Source: Pomphorhynchus laevis
Lineage: Eukaryota > Acanthocephala > Palaeacanthocephala > Echinorhynchida > Pomphorhynchidae
DNA: 64,000 bases
Assembly (NCBI GenBank): GCA_012934845.2
Contig: WNNJ02002296.1
Span: forward strand, 62,001 to 126,000
Direction: 5' to 3'
The notes below the pieces were generated by a model. It saw only the letters and a list, made by a program, of their open reading frames with translations, ran no database searches and had not been told where the DNA came from. Shown here piece by piece: positions 61,746-64,000 of this stretch. Made by a program: the position numbers and the translations under genes. The first letter of the stretch is position 1; each line of letters opens with the position of its first letter.

Positions 61746-64000
61746 TTCCTCTTCCTTATCAATTACTTGGACGATCTTAGGTTGCCACATTCCAGCTGTA
61801 TCGGACAGGTACTCTTTTTGTACGTGTAGATCGTCGCAAAGTTTGTTGCTCTTCGTTGATCTTCGTATCCGGTTCTTGCAATTGATTTGACGCTGTTTTG
61901 GTCGGTTCATTCTTGTGAACACTAGATCTCTCGATCGGACTATCAGGTTAAACTAAACTTTTACCACCAACTTCCTTGTTAACGATATTCGGTCGATCAG
62001 TCTCACTCTCGTATTGAACTGACTCTTTATTCACATCAACATTGATATTCTTGTCAAATCCGCGTATAGTGTCAGCGTGTACTTCGTGATTCTTGCCATT
62101 TCCATTAATTACGTATGATGTCCTCCCACTACGGTCGATTATATGTCCTCGTGACCATGGTTTGGTGTTGGTTTTCGATACTATACTTTTTCGTCGAACT
62201 CGAACTGTCGAGGTTTACTTTTATTATCAAAATAACGCTTGCTATTTTCTTAATAGTGGTAATTGTCGATTGTGGTGTAGGCTTTATCCGATCCAATAGT
62301 GTTGGTAACCTATATCCTTTTAACATTTCCGACGGCGATTTACCAGTAACACTATGAGGGGTATTACGAAATGACAGCAAGAACTGCTGCAGTCGCTTTG
62401 GACGCTCACCAACACCATAAGGTCGCGATACCCTATTTTTGAGAACTTGAACAAACCTTTCTGTCAGACCGTTTGACCTTGGATGATATGGTGTCACTCG
62501 TAAATGCTTGATTCTATTCATCTCTAGAAATATGTTGAATGCATATGATTGAAATGGTGGACCATTGTCAGACACCAACTCTTTTGGAACCCCATGCCGA
62601 TCAAATATTTCGCGCAATACCATAATTGCCGAGTTAGCATTGGTAGATGATATCTTAAACACCTCTGGTCACTTAGTTAACGCGCAAACAATAACTATAT
62701 AGTATTCCGAATTGCTCGGTCCTGCGAAGTCAACATGTATTATTGTCCAAGGCTGAAAAGGAATGGACCGGTTATGCAAGGGATGACTTGGTTCGTTATT
62801 ACGATATTGTTGACAATATTCACATTGTTGTATATAATTCCTAATGTCTGAGTCGATTTTAGGCCACCAAACATAAAAACGAGACAGCGCCTTCATCAAT
62901 ACGATACCCGGATGACCCGCATGCAAAACTCTCAGCACGTCTTTCCGCAACGTTGATGGAACTACTACTCTTGCTCAGAGTAGAATAATGCCACCCTCGG
63001 TTGATAACTCTGACCGTCGACAACTGTAAGGCTGCATTAATTCATCAATTTTATAAGGCCAGTTCGTTTTTAAATATCCGCAAACTTTACTAAATATATG
63101 GTCTTGTCTAGTTGCCTCTCTCAGCGCCAATTCAGTTAGCATAGATGCACCTTTAAACGGATGGTTATCCACTAATAAATTTATATGGGGGTGATGAAAT
63201 TCTACTTGTTTCGACTTCAGTATTTGATGGAAATCGCGATAATACATCAGCCATTACATTTTCTTTTCCAGAAACAAATTCTAGTTCATAATCATACTCA
63301 CCCAATAGCAATGCCTATCTTACCAGACGTTGATTAGTGACTTTATGCAAGTTACGATGATGACCAAAAATATACTTTAGTTGCTTGTGATCACTCAGTA
63401 GGACAAACGTTCGTCCGAGTAAATAATAACGAAATTTGGAAATACCAATTATCAAGACCAATGCTTCACGATCAATTTGTGAGTAATTTTTCTCTGCAAC
63501 TTGAAGCTTTCTGGATGCATATGCTATCGGCATAAAGCGATTATCATTTGTAGCCTGTAAGAGAACAGCGCCCAGTCCATTCTCGCATGCATCACAGTAC
63601 AATTTTAACTTACACTTGCCATCATACGGAACTAATACCTCCGGACGAAGCATACATTGCTTGACATAATCAAACTGCTTCTGATGTTCCGCTTCCTATT
63701 TCCACTTGATTCTACTCGAGGTCAATTCGTACAATCCAGAACAATGACAACGTATGTAAGGAATAAAGCACTGTAAAAATCCAAATGTACCAAGAAAAAC
63801 ACGAAGTTCTTTTTGACTTTTAGGCGAGGGGATATCCTGAATTGCTTTAATCTTTTCATCGTCGGCTCGAATAGCGGGTCCATCTAATATATGACCCAAG
63901 AACTTAACAGTTTTCTTCATAAACATACATTTATCTTGCTTGACTTTCAAACCGACATCCAATAGTTTCTGCAACACACACTGTAACCGATTAAGATGTT

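Larger units (their letters stand above)
61096..64000 (-). mobile_element. Ty3/Gypsy LTR retrotransposon relic, runs off the window
   Basis: A fossil LTR element on the minus strand. Parts seen in order from the window edge: reverse transcriptase end, RNase H, integrase zinc-binding and catalytic regions, then short LTR-like repeats at the low-coordinate end. Family: Ty3/Gypsy by domain order and similarity to metazoan K02A2.6-type pol. The coding region is broken, with roughly half a dozen interruptions, so it is inactive; divergence between the two LTR-like repeats is low, suggesting moderate or recent age. The gag end lies outside the window. Confidence 0.85.

Overview
This window is metazoan nuclear DNA, AT-rich, spliced and crowded with transposable elements. 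It carries at least two host genes and one processed pseudogene. An intact FAD-dependent oxidoreductase of the FOXRED1 type (complex I assembly) lies on one exon at 46-1629. A DIS3/RRP44 exosome ribonuclease gene can be assembled from 19 exons between 27606 and about 60000; its exons sum to 945 codons, near the 958 of human DIS3, with consistent phases. A calreticulin-derived pseudogene lies at about 25515-26738. The organism is an invertebrate, but I cannot fix the phylum: introns range from 45-53 nt to nearly 6 kb, and the mix of CR1-like LINEs, Penelope-like elements, a ZBED/hAT transposon and a Ty3/Gypsy relic fits several groups.

Layout. 1-1.8 kb: FOXRED1. 1.8-24 kb: nested LINE copies, mainly one CR1-like family. 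Two good members stand with their 5' ends facing each other (8531-13321 minus, 16533-19512 plus); each begins with a 20-bp minisatellite and ends in a conserved hairpin. The minus copy has split an older LINE of a second family and made a 7-bp target duplication. 24-26.7 kb: unrecognised sequence and the calreticulin pseudogene. 27.6-60 kb: DIS3, whose introns hold two overlapping hAT segments around a LINE insertion, a 359-bp tandem repeat, Penelope-like RT fragments, about ten copies of the Penelope 3' region, a third LINE family, a tandem array of hairpins, a GIY-YIG endonuclease remnant, and two inverted arms of about 1 kb in introns 5 and 13. 60.4-60.9 kb: a perfect 138-bp inverted repeat around a tRNA-like spacer. 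61.1-64 kb: a broken Ty3/Gypsy element on the minus strand that runs off the window.

Most striking structures: (1) the Penelope 3' region, with a 44-bp inverted repeat that includes the end of the ORF, an inner pseudoknot-like pairing and hammerhead-like motifs; (2) the fold-back SINE-like locus at 60.5 kb with hammerhead halves in permuted order; (3) inverted arms that could circularise DIS3 exons 6-13; (4) a LINE family with a monomer-array 5' UTR. All functions are inferred by reading motifs by eye; no database search was possible.
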